From positions 11,191 to 75,190 of the forward strand of contig DASRWI010000034.1 of NCBI GenBank assembly GCA_035654655.1: a stretch of 64,000 nt of DNA. Reading direction: 5' to 3'. Under the pieces are notes generated by a model. It did no database searches and was not told where the DNA came from. It worked only from the letters and a program-made list of their open reading frames with translations. Both the position numbers and the translations under genes were made by a program. Shown piece by piece: positions 1 through 8,781 of this stretch. The stretch is from DASRWI01 sp035654655 (lineage in GTDB: Bacteria; Bacteroidota; Ignavibacteria; Ignavibacteriales; Ignavibacteriaceae). Within the stretch, counting starts at the first letter, position 1. Each line of letters opens with the position of its first letter.

Positions 1-1
1 T

Positions 2-1213
2 AACATTGCAGGATTTTATACTGAAAACTTGAAACCATTATTATTTGCGGCCAATATAGATAATGAAGATATATTCAATTTCGCTTTCAATAAGCAATTA
101 CCTTTAGATGACCGGAACAATCAAGTATTGCTGCTTGGATATGACCCAAAAGGAGTTGAATATTTTGAGATTAAACAGGCCGGTAACCTTGAACAGCCTA
201 ATAATTTAGATAACTTTATTAGAGCTATGAACTTTACTAATGCTGAAAAAGAAAAAGTTTATCAAATACTTCAATCTTACGCAGATGATATTCAGTCACA
301 AATTCTTGTTAATGATAGGAACACTGTTGCTATAAACCCGAATCTATGGAATTATAACCAGGCAATAGTTGCTGATATTTGTAAGTTTGCTGCTCAGGTA
401 AATAAACCTGTTCTTCAGAAAATTATGCCAGCAGCTTATACATATTATAGTGACCCTCAAGTAATTAAAGCTATAAATAAAGCAAAAGAAGATAACAATG
501 AATATATCTTCTTTACTCCTGATACTGTTTTCTCTGAAAAATTCTATTTTGACAAAGAGAAGTTCAAAGAAGATATGAAGCAGATGAAAAAAGACATGTC
601 AAAGAATATGGAAGAGTTAAATATCAACTTGAGAAATATGAAGATGAATTTAGACAGCAGCAGAGTAATGTTGAAAGATAGAAGACATAATAATGATATT
701 AGGGTTTTTATTGATACAAATTCTTATAGAGTAGAATTGCATAACTTCAACATCCCTGATTTCGATATTGAGTTACCTAATATGGATAGTATTAATGCTC
801 TTGTTGAAAAAGAAATGAAGAATTTAAAATCATTTTCATTTGTTATTCCAGATATGGATGAAAAAGGAAAAAGAAATTTTAGCTTTAAGTATAGAACTGA
901 TGATTCTTCGGGAGAAGTTAATGTTGTAATCCCCAATATTGACAGCATTGTACAATTGCAGATGAAGAATATGCCTAAAATGGATTCCTTAATGAAACAT
1001 TTTAGTTTTAGAACAGATTCATCCGGCAGGTACTATTTCGATGATGATTCTTTAGGAATAAACTTCCCGGGAGAGGATTTTAAAACTCAGATGAAAATGC
1101 TTGAAAAGGAAATGAAAAAATTCCAAAAGGAAATGCAGGAATTAAGGAAGGAATTAAAGAAGAAAGAAAAAGATTCTCAGGACGTAGAAGTACGGGCTCC
1201 ACTTGAGATATAG
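2..1213 (+). CDS. C-terminal part of an uncharacterised coiled-coil protein with a degenerate IP-x-D repeat
   Basis: The reading frame is open to the left edge of the window, so the true start lies outside; the TTG at 29 is only the first possible start inside. I do not recognise the family. The first 150 visible residues are globular and mixed in character. From about residue 180 (counted from 29) the chain is rich in Lys, Glu and Met, with long amphipathic stretches typical of coiled coil, and the C-terminus (about 345-385) is again a Lys/Glu coiled coil. Between them three degenerate copies of a motif occur: an I/L-P-(D/N)-x-D core, a charged segment, then F-S-F. No membrane helix or lipobox is visible in this part. 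A good terminator follows directly. The missing N-terminus may hold the recognisable domain, so no function is assigned. Confidence 0.75.
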   Translation, partial: NIAGFYTENLKPLLFAANIDNEDIFNFAFNKQLPLDDRNNQVLLLGYDPKGVEYFEIKQAGNLEQPNNLDNFIRAMNFTNAEKEKVYQILQSYADDIQSQILVNDRNTVAINPNLWNYNQAIVADICKFAAQVNKPVLQKIMPAAYTYYSDPQVIKAINKAKEDNNEYIFFTPDTVFSEKFYFDKEKFKEDMKQMKKDMSKNMEELNINLRNMKMNLDSSRVMLKDRRHNNDIRVFIDTNSYRVELHNFNIPDFDIELPNMDSINALVEKEMKNLKSFSFVIPDMDEKGKRNFSFKYRTDDSSGEVNVVIPNIDSIVQLQMKNMPKMDSLMKHFSFRTDSSGRYYFDDDSLGINFPGEDFKTQMKMLEKEMKKFQKEMQELRKELKKKEKDSQDVEVRAPLEI

Positions 1214-1223
1214 AAAACAGAAC

Positions 1224-1253
1224 AAGCCATCCCCATAACGGATGGCTTTTTTT
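1224..1253 (+). terminator. Rho-independent terminator
   Basis: A nine-base stem (aagccatcc pairing with ggatggctt) with a seven-base loop is followed by a T run. It lies 11 bases after the stop of the partial gene and separates it from the signalling operon starting at 1368. Confidence 0.85.
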
Positions 1254-1367
1254 GTAAAATAAGGCATTTTACCATTCTCCACACATATAATCCGTTTATA
1301 ACTCTTCTCTTTACATTTTTATTTAAAAAAGATAAATTAAATACAAAGGTATATTATTATTGAAAAA

Positions 1368-3422
1368 TTGAAGAAAATGGACCTATTATTTTTGAAATCA
1401 ACTAAGACAATAAAATTCCAGGCATTCATTATTAGTGCTGCCTTATTATTTATTGTTAATTTGTTCTTTATGGAAGATGTTATCAAGGAGATAGCAGTCT
1501 TTTTGGTAATAGGTACTTTGATATTATACCTTATGGATTTAATGAAGTTTAAACAAATAAATCCTGTTAGTATGGTTATGAATGTAGCCATACTTAATGC
1601 AATCGTACTCTTAATTATCCTGGTTTCACAACATTTGGTTCAATTCAGAAGTTCAAACTTTTTTAATGTCATTGTTAATTTTTTGTACGTCCTCATTGTT
1701 GCCGGCTCAATGTCTTACTTATATATTATTTTTAAGGAGCTTTACTTCTTAAGACAAAAAAAAGATATGAGCACTTACTTCAATACAATGGTCATATTTT
1801 TTCTTCTTACTGCTTTATCGACATTGCTGCCTAAAAGTCTTGACTTTATTGAGCAGACATTCTTTATAGTTTCAATTATTATAATGATTTTTAATTCTGT
1901 TAAGATTTCCTGGATAGCATTTGTTGTAAAGAAAGAAAAAATTTATTTGCTTATCCTCTCTATTATCATAATAGTGTTAATGATAAGTATAGCAAACTCT
2001 TTAAAAGAAATAGAAGGATATTCAGAAGCACTAAGTAAATTTGTACTTCTGCTGATGATTTATGGAGGTATTTACAATAGTATTTTGTTTTTTACTGCAT
2101 TATTCCATTTACCCACTGCAGATGCTTTTGATAGAAAAAATCAGGAAATAAGCTCACTTCAATATTTTAGCACTTTAATTACTCAGGTTTTAGATTTTTC
2201 AGATTTAACAGATTCTGTTACTGACATTGCCTTAAAAATTTGTGATGCCAATGCGGCTTGGATAATACTAAGAGAAGAAGAAGGATATAAATCCATAGCT
2301 TTAAAGAATATCGGGTACTTCGATTCTAATTTGCTTAATCATTATCTCGTTACTGAAAAAAATATTTTTGATGTTAATTCGATAAAGGTTTTTACTCTTG
2401 AAAAATTTCAGGATAAAGGTCAGCTGAGCGAAAAGTACCATACAATAGCTGCAGCACCATTAAAAGTTTATAATGAGTCAAAAGGATTTTTGATTGCTGT
2501 TAAAAAAGAAAATATGCTTTTTGATGAAGAAGATAGAAATGCACTCAATACTTTTTCCGATTATGCATCAGTGGCTTTTGATAATTCCAGGTTAGTTAAA
2601 GAGTCCATTGAAAAAGAAAGAATGGAAAAGGAGCTTGACCTTGCACGTGATATTCAAATGAGAATTATTCCTACAAAGCTTCCTGAATTTAGAAATCTGG
2701 AAATATCATCTCTATTTATACCAGCTTTTGAAGTAGGGGGAGATTATTATGACTTCTTTGAAATTGATGAAAATAAATTAGGATTTGTAATAGCAGATGT
2801 ATCCGGGAAAGGAATATCAGCTGCATTTATTATGGCTGAGTTGAAAGGAATATTTGAATCCCTTTCCAAGACTATATCTACTCCAAAAGATATTTTAATT
2901 ACTGCTAATAGTATTCTGAAAAGGACATTAAATAGAAATACTTTTGTAAGTGCTGCGTTTGGAGTTTTGGAATTAAAGACAGGAAAACTTAATATTGTTA
3001 GAGCCGGTCATTGTCCTATTCTCCTTATTCGAGACGATAAAATCAAAAATATTAAGCCAACCGGTATTGGTTTAGGACTGACCTTTGAAGGTAATTTTTC
3101 AGATAATCTTGAAGAGAAAGTAATTTTTCTTCAGCAAAATGATATGATAGTTCTTTACACCGATGGAATAACTGAAGCAAAGAATAAAGAGCTTGAAGAT
3201 TTTGGACAAGAATCTTTTGAAGCAGTTTTACTTAACCATCGTGAAAAAGAAGTAGATGAAATTTCTAAAAATGTAATTCACGAAGTAACTATGTTTTCGC
3301 AGCATAATCTTCAACATGATGATATTACTTTGGTAATTTTAAAATGGAAACAAAAATTAAACATTGATGGAGACAGAGAATGGCAGAGTTTAGTGCAGCA
3401 ACTAAACAATCAGACGAAGTAA
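1368..3422 (+). CDS. Membrane-anchored GAF-SpoIIE (PP2C-type) serine phosphatase, RsbU-like
   Basis: Predicted to dephosphorylate a STAS-domain anti-sigma antagonist in a partner switch. About eight hydrophobic helices fill residues 15-245. A GAF-like sensor follows (about 260-405), then the helical linker with ELDLARDIQ typical of RsbU-type proteins, then a SpoIIE phosphatase domain to the end. The PP2C metal-site motifs are all present: VGGDYYD (from about residue 456), ADVSGKG, YTDGITEA (about 597) and HDDITLVIL. The start is TTG at 1368 or ATG at 1377, three codons later; no strong ribosome site decides between them. The last 43 bases overlap the next gene, the STAS protein, which points to translational coupling and makes that protein the likely substrate. 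The input sensed by the GAF or membrane part cannot be read from sequence. Confidence 0.88.
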   Translation: MKKMDLLFLKSTKTIKFQAFIISAALLFIVNLFFMEDVIKEIAVFLVIGTLILYLMDLMKFKQINPVSMVMNVAILNAIVLLIILVSQHLVQFRSSNFFNVIVNFLYVLIVAGSMSYLYIIFKELYFLRQKKDMSTYFNTMVIFFLLTALSTLLPKSLDFIEQTFFIVSIIIMIFNSVKISWIAFVVKKEKIYLLILSIIIIVLMISIANSLKEIEGYSEALSKFVLLLMIYGGIYNSILFFTALFHLPTADAFDRKNQEISSLQYFSTLITQVLDFSDLTDSVTDIALKICDANAAWIILREEEGYKSIALKNIGYFDSNLLNHYLVTEKNIFDVNSIKVFTLEKFQDKGQLSEKYHTIAAAPLKVYNESKGFLIAVKKENMLFDEEDRNALNTFSDYASVAFDNSRLVKESIEKERMEKELDLARDIQMRIIPTKLPEFRNLEISSLFIPAFEVGGDYYDFFEIDENKLGFVIADVSGKGISAAFIMAELKGIFESLSKTISTPKDILITANSILKRTLNRNTFVSAAFGVLELKTGKLNIVRAGHCPILLIRDDKIKNIKPTGIGLGLTFEGNFSDNLEEKVIFLQQNDMIVLYTDGITEAKNKELEDFGQESFEAVLLNHREKEVDEISKNVIHEVTMFSQHNLQHDDITLVILKWKQKLNIDGDREWQSLVQQLNNQTK

Positions 3423-3742
3423 GCATTATTTATCTTAAAGGCTTTCTTGATGCGCATACAGCACCTCAATTGGAAGCTGAGTTTACAAATCTGATTGAAA
3501 AAAACAAATATTACATTGTTGTTAACTTCAAAGATCTAATCTATATAAGCAGCGCCGGCTTAGGAGTTTTTATGGCTTATATAGAAAAGGTTAGGGAAAA
3601 CAATGGCGATATTAAGCTGGTTGAAATGAGTGAAAAAGTATTTAACATTTTTGATTTACTAGGATTTCCTCTTTTGTATGAAATCTATAAGTCACAAGAT
3701 GAGGCAATCAATAAATACAATGAAACCAAGAAAATTAATTAA
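3380..3742 (+). CDS. STAS-domain anti-sigma factor antagonist (RsbV/SpoIIAA-like)
   Basis: A 120-residue single STAS domain. The segment YISSAGLGV around residue 55-63 carries the conserved phosphorylatable serine, followed by a Gly-Leu-Gly turn as in SpoIIAA and RsbV. In this family the unphosphorylated form binds the HATPase kinase and releases its partner; SpoIIE-type phosphatases reactivate it. The ATG at 3380 lies inside the end of the phosphatase gene (43-base overlap), and no later start would keep the first beta strand, so the overlap looks genuine. The kinase gene begins 8 bases downstream. It is the only STAS gene among three phosphatase genes in the operon, so all three may act on it; that is inference. 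Confidence 0.9.
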   Translation: MAEFSAATKQSDEVSIIYLKGFLDAHTAPQLEAEFTNLIEKNKYYIVVNFKDLIYISSAGLGVFMAYIEKVRENNGDIKLVEMSEKVFNIFDLLGFPLLYEIYKSQDEAINKYNETKKIN

Positions 3743-3749
3743 ATATAAT

Positions 3750-4175
3750 ATGATGGAAGCCAGAAAATTAAACGTAAAAAGCAAAACTGAAAATCTCTCG
3801 GAAATCAGAGATTTCGTTTCTAATGCTGCTAAAGATTTTGGCTTTAATCAAAGTGCTATTGAGAATATTATTCTCGCTGTAGATGAAGCTTGTACCAATA
3901 TTATAAAACACGCATATAAGTACAATGCTGAAGGGGAGATTGTTATCACTATCCATTTCAAGGACAGTAAATTTTCTATTGAAATTAAGGATTATGGTAA
4001 TACCTTTGAACCTGATTCCGTTCCTGCTCCGGATTTGAAAAAATACTATGAGCAGCATAGAGTTGGTGGTTTAGGTATGTATCTTATGAAAACGTTAATG
4101 GATGAAGTACAATATGATTCTGTTCCTGGTAAATATAATAAGGTTCGTCTTTCAAAAAAATTAATGCATAATTGA
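3750..4175 (+). CDS. HATPase_c anti-sigma regulatory factor / serine kinase (RsbW/SpoIIAB-like)
   Basis: A 141-residue GHKL ATPase domain of the RsbW type. Visible motifs are the N box AVDEACTNIIKHAY, the G1 box IKDYGNTFEPD and the G2 box RVGGLGMYLMKTLMDEV. Family members phosphorylate the STAS antagonist and sequester a sigma factor or another partner. I chose ATG 3750, 8 bases after the STAS stop; the frame is open further upstream to 3678, but that part is only the STAS gene read in another frame. The stop overlaps the next gene's start (TGATG at 4173-4177). No sigma factor gene is adjacent, so the output partner is unknown. Confidence 0.88.
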   Translation: MMEARKLNVKSKTENLSEIRDFVSNAAKDFGFNQSAIENIILAVDEACTNIIKHAYKYNAEGEIVITIHFKDSKFSIEIKDYGNTFEPDSVPAPDLKKYYEQHRVGGLGMYLMKTLMDEVQYDSVPGKYNKVRLSKKLMHN

Positions 4176-5854
4176 TGATTGATACTGAAAGTATAAAATT
4201 AAAAAGAAATTTAACAGCTTTAGTAGAATTTAGCAGAATATTAAATTCAAGTCTGGATTTAAATTTTATTCTTAATAATATTCTGCTTACCTGTATGGGT
4301 AAATTCCTTGCATCCAAAGGACTTATTGCTCTTAAAATGGATGGGAAAATTGTACTCAAAGCATCTAAAGGAATTAAAAATGAAGTTTTGGATTCCTTCC
4401 CAAATTTAATTTCAGGAGATAATATAATTGAACATCCTGAACTTCAAAACTTTATTAAGAGCAATAACTTTTTTGCAGTTGAAAAGATAAAATCATCAAC
4501 GGAGTGCATTGGTATTCTGTGCCTGAATGAAAAATTAAATCATACCTCATACTCAGAAGAAGATATCGAATTTTTAAAAACAATATTGAACATTGCCGCT
4601 ACTGCTATTCAAAATTCTCAAGTATTATTAGAACTTACTAAGGTTAATAGAATACTTGATTCACGTATACATCGCTTAAATTCTCTTTTTGAATTAAGCA
4701 AGGAATTTGGAATCATAAGCGACAGCAATCAAGTGGCTAAAATATTGGGGTATTCGGTAATAGGACAATTCCTAATTTCGAAATATGCTATCATAACATT
4801 TGACCCAACCGGAATTAAAATTCTGGAGTCTAAATTTAATAAGGCTGTTCTTTTAAATGCATTAAAAAAATATAACCTTCAGGAAATTGACGATACTATA
4901 TTTAACTATAAGATAAAAGATGAATATACGGAATTAAATTCCTTGGGAATACAATTAATAGTACCGATGCAGATACACGGAGAGACAAAGGGATTGATTC
5001 TTCTGGGTAACCGCATTTCAAATATGGAATTCACATTATCCGATGTAGAATATATTTATTCAGCTGGCAGTTTAGCCATTATATCCTTAGAGAATAGAAG
5101 ATTATTTAAAGAAGCGTTAGATAAGCAAAAGATGGAAGAAGAGTTAGAAATAGCAAGAGAGATTCAGGTTAATTTACTGCCGCATTCAATCCCGGAATAC
5201 AACAAAATAGAGATTGCTGCGTCTAATTTATCATCCAAACAGGTGGGTGGTGATTATTATGATGTTATTCCATTGGATGAAAATAATTTTTGTGTATCTA
5301 TTGCAGATGTTTCAGGTAAAAGTGTACCGGCTGCATTGTTAATGGCTAACCTTCAAGCGTTCTTGAAAATTATCTGCAAACATGGAATGGAGCTTGAAGA
5401 AGCAACTGCTCTCATAAATGATTTGATTTGTGAAAATACGTCAGATGGCAGATTTATTACTTTCTTCTGGGCTATTGTTGAGGAAAATACTTGCAAACTT
5501 CAATACGTGAATGCAGGACATAATCCACCTTTGCTTTATAGAAATGGAAAACTAATAAAGCTTGATAAAGGAGGAATGATTCTTGGCGTTATGAAAACCT
5601 TTGCTCCTTATAAATCAGAAGAAATTGAACTACAAAAAGATGATGTCCTTGTAATGTATACAGATGGTGTCACTGAAGCTAAAAATTTGAATGATGATGA
5701 GTATGGAGATGAAAGATTAGAAGAATTAATAAAGTTAAGTGCAAAAAATAGTTCTACTGAAATTTTATCTGCTATTCAAAAAGATGTACAATTATATTCT
5801 ACCGGAGTAGCACAATCTGATGATATTACTCTTGTTGTACTTAAAATAAAATAA
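4175..5854 (+). CDS. Soluble double-GAF SpoIIE (PP2C-type) phosphatase
   Basis: A second RsbU-like phosphatase, without membrane helices. Two GAF-like regions are apparent at about residues 8-150 and 165-310, each preceded by a short helical stretch. The linker EELEIAREIQVNLLP leads into the SpoIIE domain (about 345-559), with VGGDYYDV, ADVSGKSVPAALLMA, YTDGVTEAKN and SDDITLVVL, so the metal-binding Asp residues are intact. The ATG at 4175 overlaps the kinase stop by one base; a TTG codon at 4172 is the alternative. It lies immediately after the kinase and is probably co-transcribed with the whole module, so it would give a cytosolic input to the same switch. The signal bound by the GAF domains is unknown. 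Confidence 0.88.
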   Translation: MIDTESIKLKRNLTALVEFSRILNSSLDLNFILNNILLTCMGKFLASKGLIALKMDGKIVLKASKGIKNEVLDSFPNLISGDNIIEHPELQNFIKSNNFFAVEKIKSSTECIGILCLNEKLNHTSYSEEDIEFLKTILNIAATAIQNSQVLLELTKVNRILDSRIHRLNSLFELSKEFGIISDSNQVAKILGYSVIGQFLISKYAIITFDPTGIKILESKFNKAVLLNALKKYNLQEIDDTIFNYKIKDEYTELNSLGIQLIVPMQIHGETKGLILLGNRISNMEFTLSDVEYIYSAGSLAIISLENRRLFKEALDKQKMEEELEIAREIQVNLLPHSIPEYNKIEIAASNLSSKQVGGDYYDVIPLDENNFCVSIADVSGKSVPAALLMANLQAFLKIICKHGMELEEATALINDLICENTSDGRFITFFWAIVEENTCKLQYVNAGHNPPLLYRNGKLIKLDKGGMILGVMKTFAPYKSEEIELQKDDVLVMYTDGVTEAKNLNDDEYGDERLEELIKLSAKNSSTEILSAIQKDVQLYSTGVAQSDDITLVVLKIK

Positions 5855-5863
5855 TCTTATTTA

Positions 5864-8383
5864 ATGAATAAATTATACAACATAGTTGAACGTAATGTTC
5901 AAAAGATCATAATAATAGCAACAATATTACTTTTTGTTGTTGGCTTATTTACGTTGTATTATATATTCGAAGTAAGGTCAACATCAAACGATGAATGTAT
6001 TTGGGCTCCACAAAAAAATGGGGATATAGTATTTCAAACTGTTAAAGTAGATGGAGTCACCTGGAATGCGGGAATCAGAAATGGTGATAAATTAATTTCC
6101 ATACAGGGCGTAAGAATTTATGATGTTCAGGTTGCACAAGGTTTAATAAATCAGCTTAATACAGGAAAATATGCTAATTACACATACGAGCATAATGGAA
6201 AACTAATTGAAACAAAAGTTTATATCAAAAAATTAATTCAATTTAATTCAGTTGGATTTACATTATTAAGTATTATTTGGCTTGTAGTAGGTTTTATAGT
6301 TGTATTAGCGAAAGTAGATGGTAAAGTTCAAAAATTGTTTTATTTAATCGGTGCTGCATTTACCATTTTTATGTCTATTGTTTTTTATTTGCCGCCTGTA
6401 AAAATTACACCACCTTTAATTTATTTATTAATTGTTTCAACCATATCTGGAATATTTGCTCCATTTTTTATAATACATTTCTTCTGGTTATTTCCTCGTA
6501 GGTCAAATATACTAAATAAAAAATGGGTAGAACCAACATTATATATTGTACCTACAGTTTTGTTTTTTGGAGCAATAATTTTTTCTATTATTTATTATGC
6601 TGATAGAAAATTTGAACTTATTAACTATGTGCGAACATTTAACTTTATAAATATTTTGTTCGTAATCGGTTTTTGTGTTGGGTTTATTTCGCTTTCAAGA
6701 AGTTTTTACAAATTAAAAAATAAAGCCGATAGAAAACCTTTATTATTAATTTTACTCTCTTATGCTTTAGGCATTACAGGTATGCTGTATACATTTTATG
6801 TAGCACCTGCAATAACAGACAGTATATTTAATTCACCTGAATTTTATATGCCGATTGTATTGGTTGTATTGCTTCCAATATCTTTTGGGATATCAATTTT
6901 TAAATACCAATTGCTTGATGTAAGTATTATTATTAAAAATACTGTTACATATGCAGTTGCAACTGTTACTTTAGCTGCCATATATTTTCTAATAATTTAT
7001 GTATTGGGGCAAAGTATAAGCTCTGCAATTGGAACTCCTTACCAGGGAGTAATAGCAGGTATAATATTTATCATATTTGCAATAATTTTTCAATCAACTA
7101 AAAATAAATTTCAGGATTTTATTACCGAAAAATTTTATCCTGAACAATTTGCATATCAAAAAGTTTTATTAAGCTTTAGTAATGATGTTACAACCTTTGT
7201 TGGTCTTAATAATATTCTTGATAAAATGACATCAACCTATACAAAAGGATTGATGGTTAAAAGCTTTGGAATAATGTTAAGGTCAGCTAATGATGAATAT
7301 ACTTTAGCAAGAGCAATTGGTTTAAAGGACAATGAATTCATATTAAAAGATGGTGTAGTAGACGAAATAATATCAGAAAAAATTTCATTTAATAAACCTG
7401 CTGCAATTTCAAGAGATGATTTCTATAGAACATTTAAATCAGATGCAGATAAACTGATTGACGATGATATCTTTACGATCATTCCAATGACAGTTAAATC
7501 CAAAACAATAGGATTATTGTTGTTCGGGTTAAAACATTCCGGAGCACAATTTGCCGGGAAGGACTTGGAACTACTTATTGCCGGAGCTAATCAGGCAGCA
7601 GTATCAATAGAGAATGCCAGACTATATAGATCAGAAGTTGAAAAACTACAAATAGAAAAAGACCTTGAGCTTGCAAGAAAAATTCAAAGTGGTTTACTTC
7701 CTAAATGTGTTCCAGCACTTTACAATCTCGATATATGTGGAATAATGGTTCCTGCAATGCAGGTAGGGGGAGATTACTTTGACTACATTCAAGTTTCAGA
7801 TAAAAAGTTATTTATTGTAGTTGGAGATGTTTCAGGCAAAGGATTATCAGCTTCGTTGTATATGACAAAACTTCAAACAATGATGCAGATAGCCTGTACT
7901 GATGATAAAACACCACGAGAAATATTAGTAGATATAAATAAAAAATTATATGAAACAATGGAGCGTAATTGGTTTATTACATTAACGCTTGCATTATTTG
8001 ACCTGGAAAATCAAAAAGTAAAATTCTGCCGTGCAGGACATATGCCAATCCTTGCCGCTTTAAATGGAAAAGTAAAGGCGCATAAAACTCAAGGTATAGG
8101 ATTAGGCTTAGAAAAAGGGAAAATATTTGAAAGTTCATTGGTTGAAGAAGAAATCAAATTAACACAAGGACAAATATTCGCATTCTTCTCTGATGGAATA
8201 GTAGAAGCAATGAACAAAGATGGGGGAATGTTTGGAGAAGAAAAATTAGAAGAGTTACTAAAGGATAAAAAAGAAGAAACCTCAACTCAAGTAATGGATG
8301 ACATCTGGAAATCCATCCTCGACTTCCGCAAAGACGCCGAACAAAACGATGATATGACAATGGTATTGGTGAAAGTAAAGTAA
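5864..8383 (+). CDS. PDZ-like, polytopic-membrane, GAF and SpoIIE-domain phosphatase
   Basis: The third SpoIIE phosphatase of the operon, 839 residues, starting at ATG 5864, 9 bases after the previous stop. Order of parts: one membrane helix (about 13-35); an extracytoplasmic segment with a PDZ-like pattern (VTWNAGIRNGDKLISIQGV, about 63-85); about eight membrane helices (about 125-410); a GAF-like domain (about 430-595); the linker LQIEKDLELARKIQSGLLP; and a SpoIIE domain with VGGDYFDY, GDVSGKGLSAS, FSDGIVEAMN and NDDMTMVLV. A PDZ-like module before a 7TM-like region suggests sensing of envelope state or a peptide, but that is inference. The last 30 codons are visibly richer in C and G than the rest of the gene. 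No clear terminator follows. Confidence 0.85.
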   Translation: MNKLYNIVERNVQKIIIIATILLFVVGLFTLYYIFEVRSTSNDECIWAPQKNGDIVFQTVKVDGVTWNAGIRNGDKLISIQGVRIYDVQVAQGLINQLNTGKYANYTYEHNGKLIETKVYIKKLIQFNSVGFTLLSIIWLVVGFIVVLAKVDGKVQKLFYLIGAAFTIFMSIVFYLPPVKITPPLIYLLIVSTISGIFAPFFIIHFFWLFPRRSNILNKKWVEPTLYIVPTVLFFGAIIFSIIYYADRKFELINYVRTFNFINILFVIGFCVGFISLSRSFYKLKNKADRKPLLLILLSYALGITGMLYTFYVAPAITDSIFNSPEFYMPIVLVVLLPISFGISIFKYQLLDVSIIIKNTVTYAVATVTLAAIYFLIIYVLGQSISSAIGTPYQGVIAGIIFIIFAIIFQSTKNKFQDFITEKFYPEQFAYQKVLLSFSNDVTTFVGLNNILDKMTSTYTKGLMVKSFGIMLRSANDEYTLARAIGLKDNEFILKDGVVDEIISEKISFNKPAAISRDDFYRTFKSDADKLIDDDIFTIIPMTVKSKTIGLLLFGLKHSGAQFAGKDLELLIAGANQAAVSIENARLYRSEVEKLQIEKDLELARKIQSGLLPKCVPALYNLDICGIMVPAMQVGGDYFDYIQVSDKKLFIVVGDVSGKGLSASLYMTKLQTMMQIACTDDKTPREILVDINKKLYETMERNWFITLTLALFDLENQKVKFCRAGHMPILAALNGKVKAHKTQGIGLGLEKGKIFESSLVEEEIKLTQGQIFAFFSDGIVEAMNKDGGMFGEEKLEELLKDKKEETSTQVMDDIWKSILDFRKDAEQNDDMTMVLVKVK

Positions 8384-8781
8384 GCTTTATCTTATGTAAG
8401 TTGTGATTATCCCGAAAGATTTCTTTTGGAAAAAGATTAATTAAGGATATACTTGATTTTTAAAGAGAGTTAATAAACTTTCCTTGATTTTATTAATTAT
8501 TAGGTCACCTTACATTTGAAAGCATTCCGTAGGAATGTATTAATAATAACAAAACCATCACACCCATAAGAGCATTCAGTAGGGGCAATTACGTTATCAA
8601 ATAAAAATTAAGAACGATTAAGATTTAGCATACCTATCTCAAAGGTACCACTTCGTGGCGGCATGCCAACCATTAACTCTTTTATCGTATTACTGAGAAT
8701 ACCTCACAAATGCAAATAAATCATTTTTCTTATTTACTTTCAAATTCCATATATTCTAACCTATTATTAAAAACAACTTTT
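8384..8781 (+). other. Non-coding gap between signalling operon and radA, with short repeats
   Basis: About 400 bases without a convincing gene. It holds an inverted repeat cattcc-gta-ggaatg at 8523-8537, two direct copies of agcattc(c/a)gtagg exactly 50 bases apart (8521 and 8571), and a G+C-richer stretch at about 8646-8670. A TACATTTG box at 8511-8518 resembles a Bacteroidota -7 element but has TTG 24 bases upstream, longer than usual, and is 264 bases from radA. An open frame extending radA upstream to 8710 is judged spurious. The pieces look like the decayed remains of an interspersed repeat. Confidence 0.5.

Noticed and set aside
8710..8781. Upstream extension of radA to an earlier ATG
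   Set aside because: The extra 24 residues are Ser/Leu/Asn-rich and precede the conserved zinc finger; RadA proteins start close to the finger.
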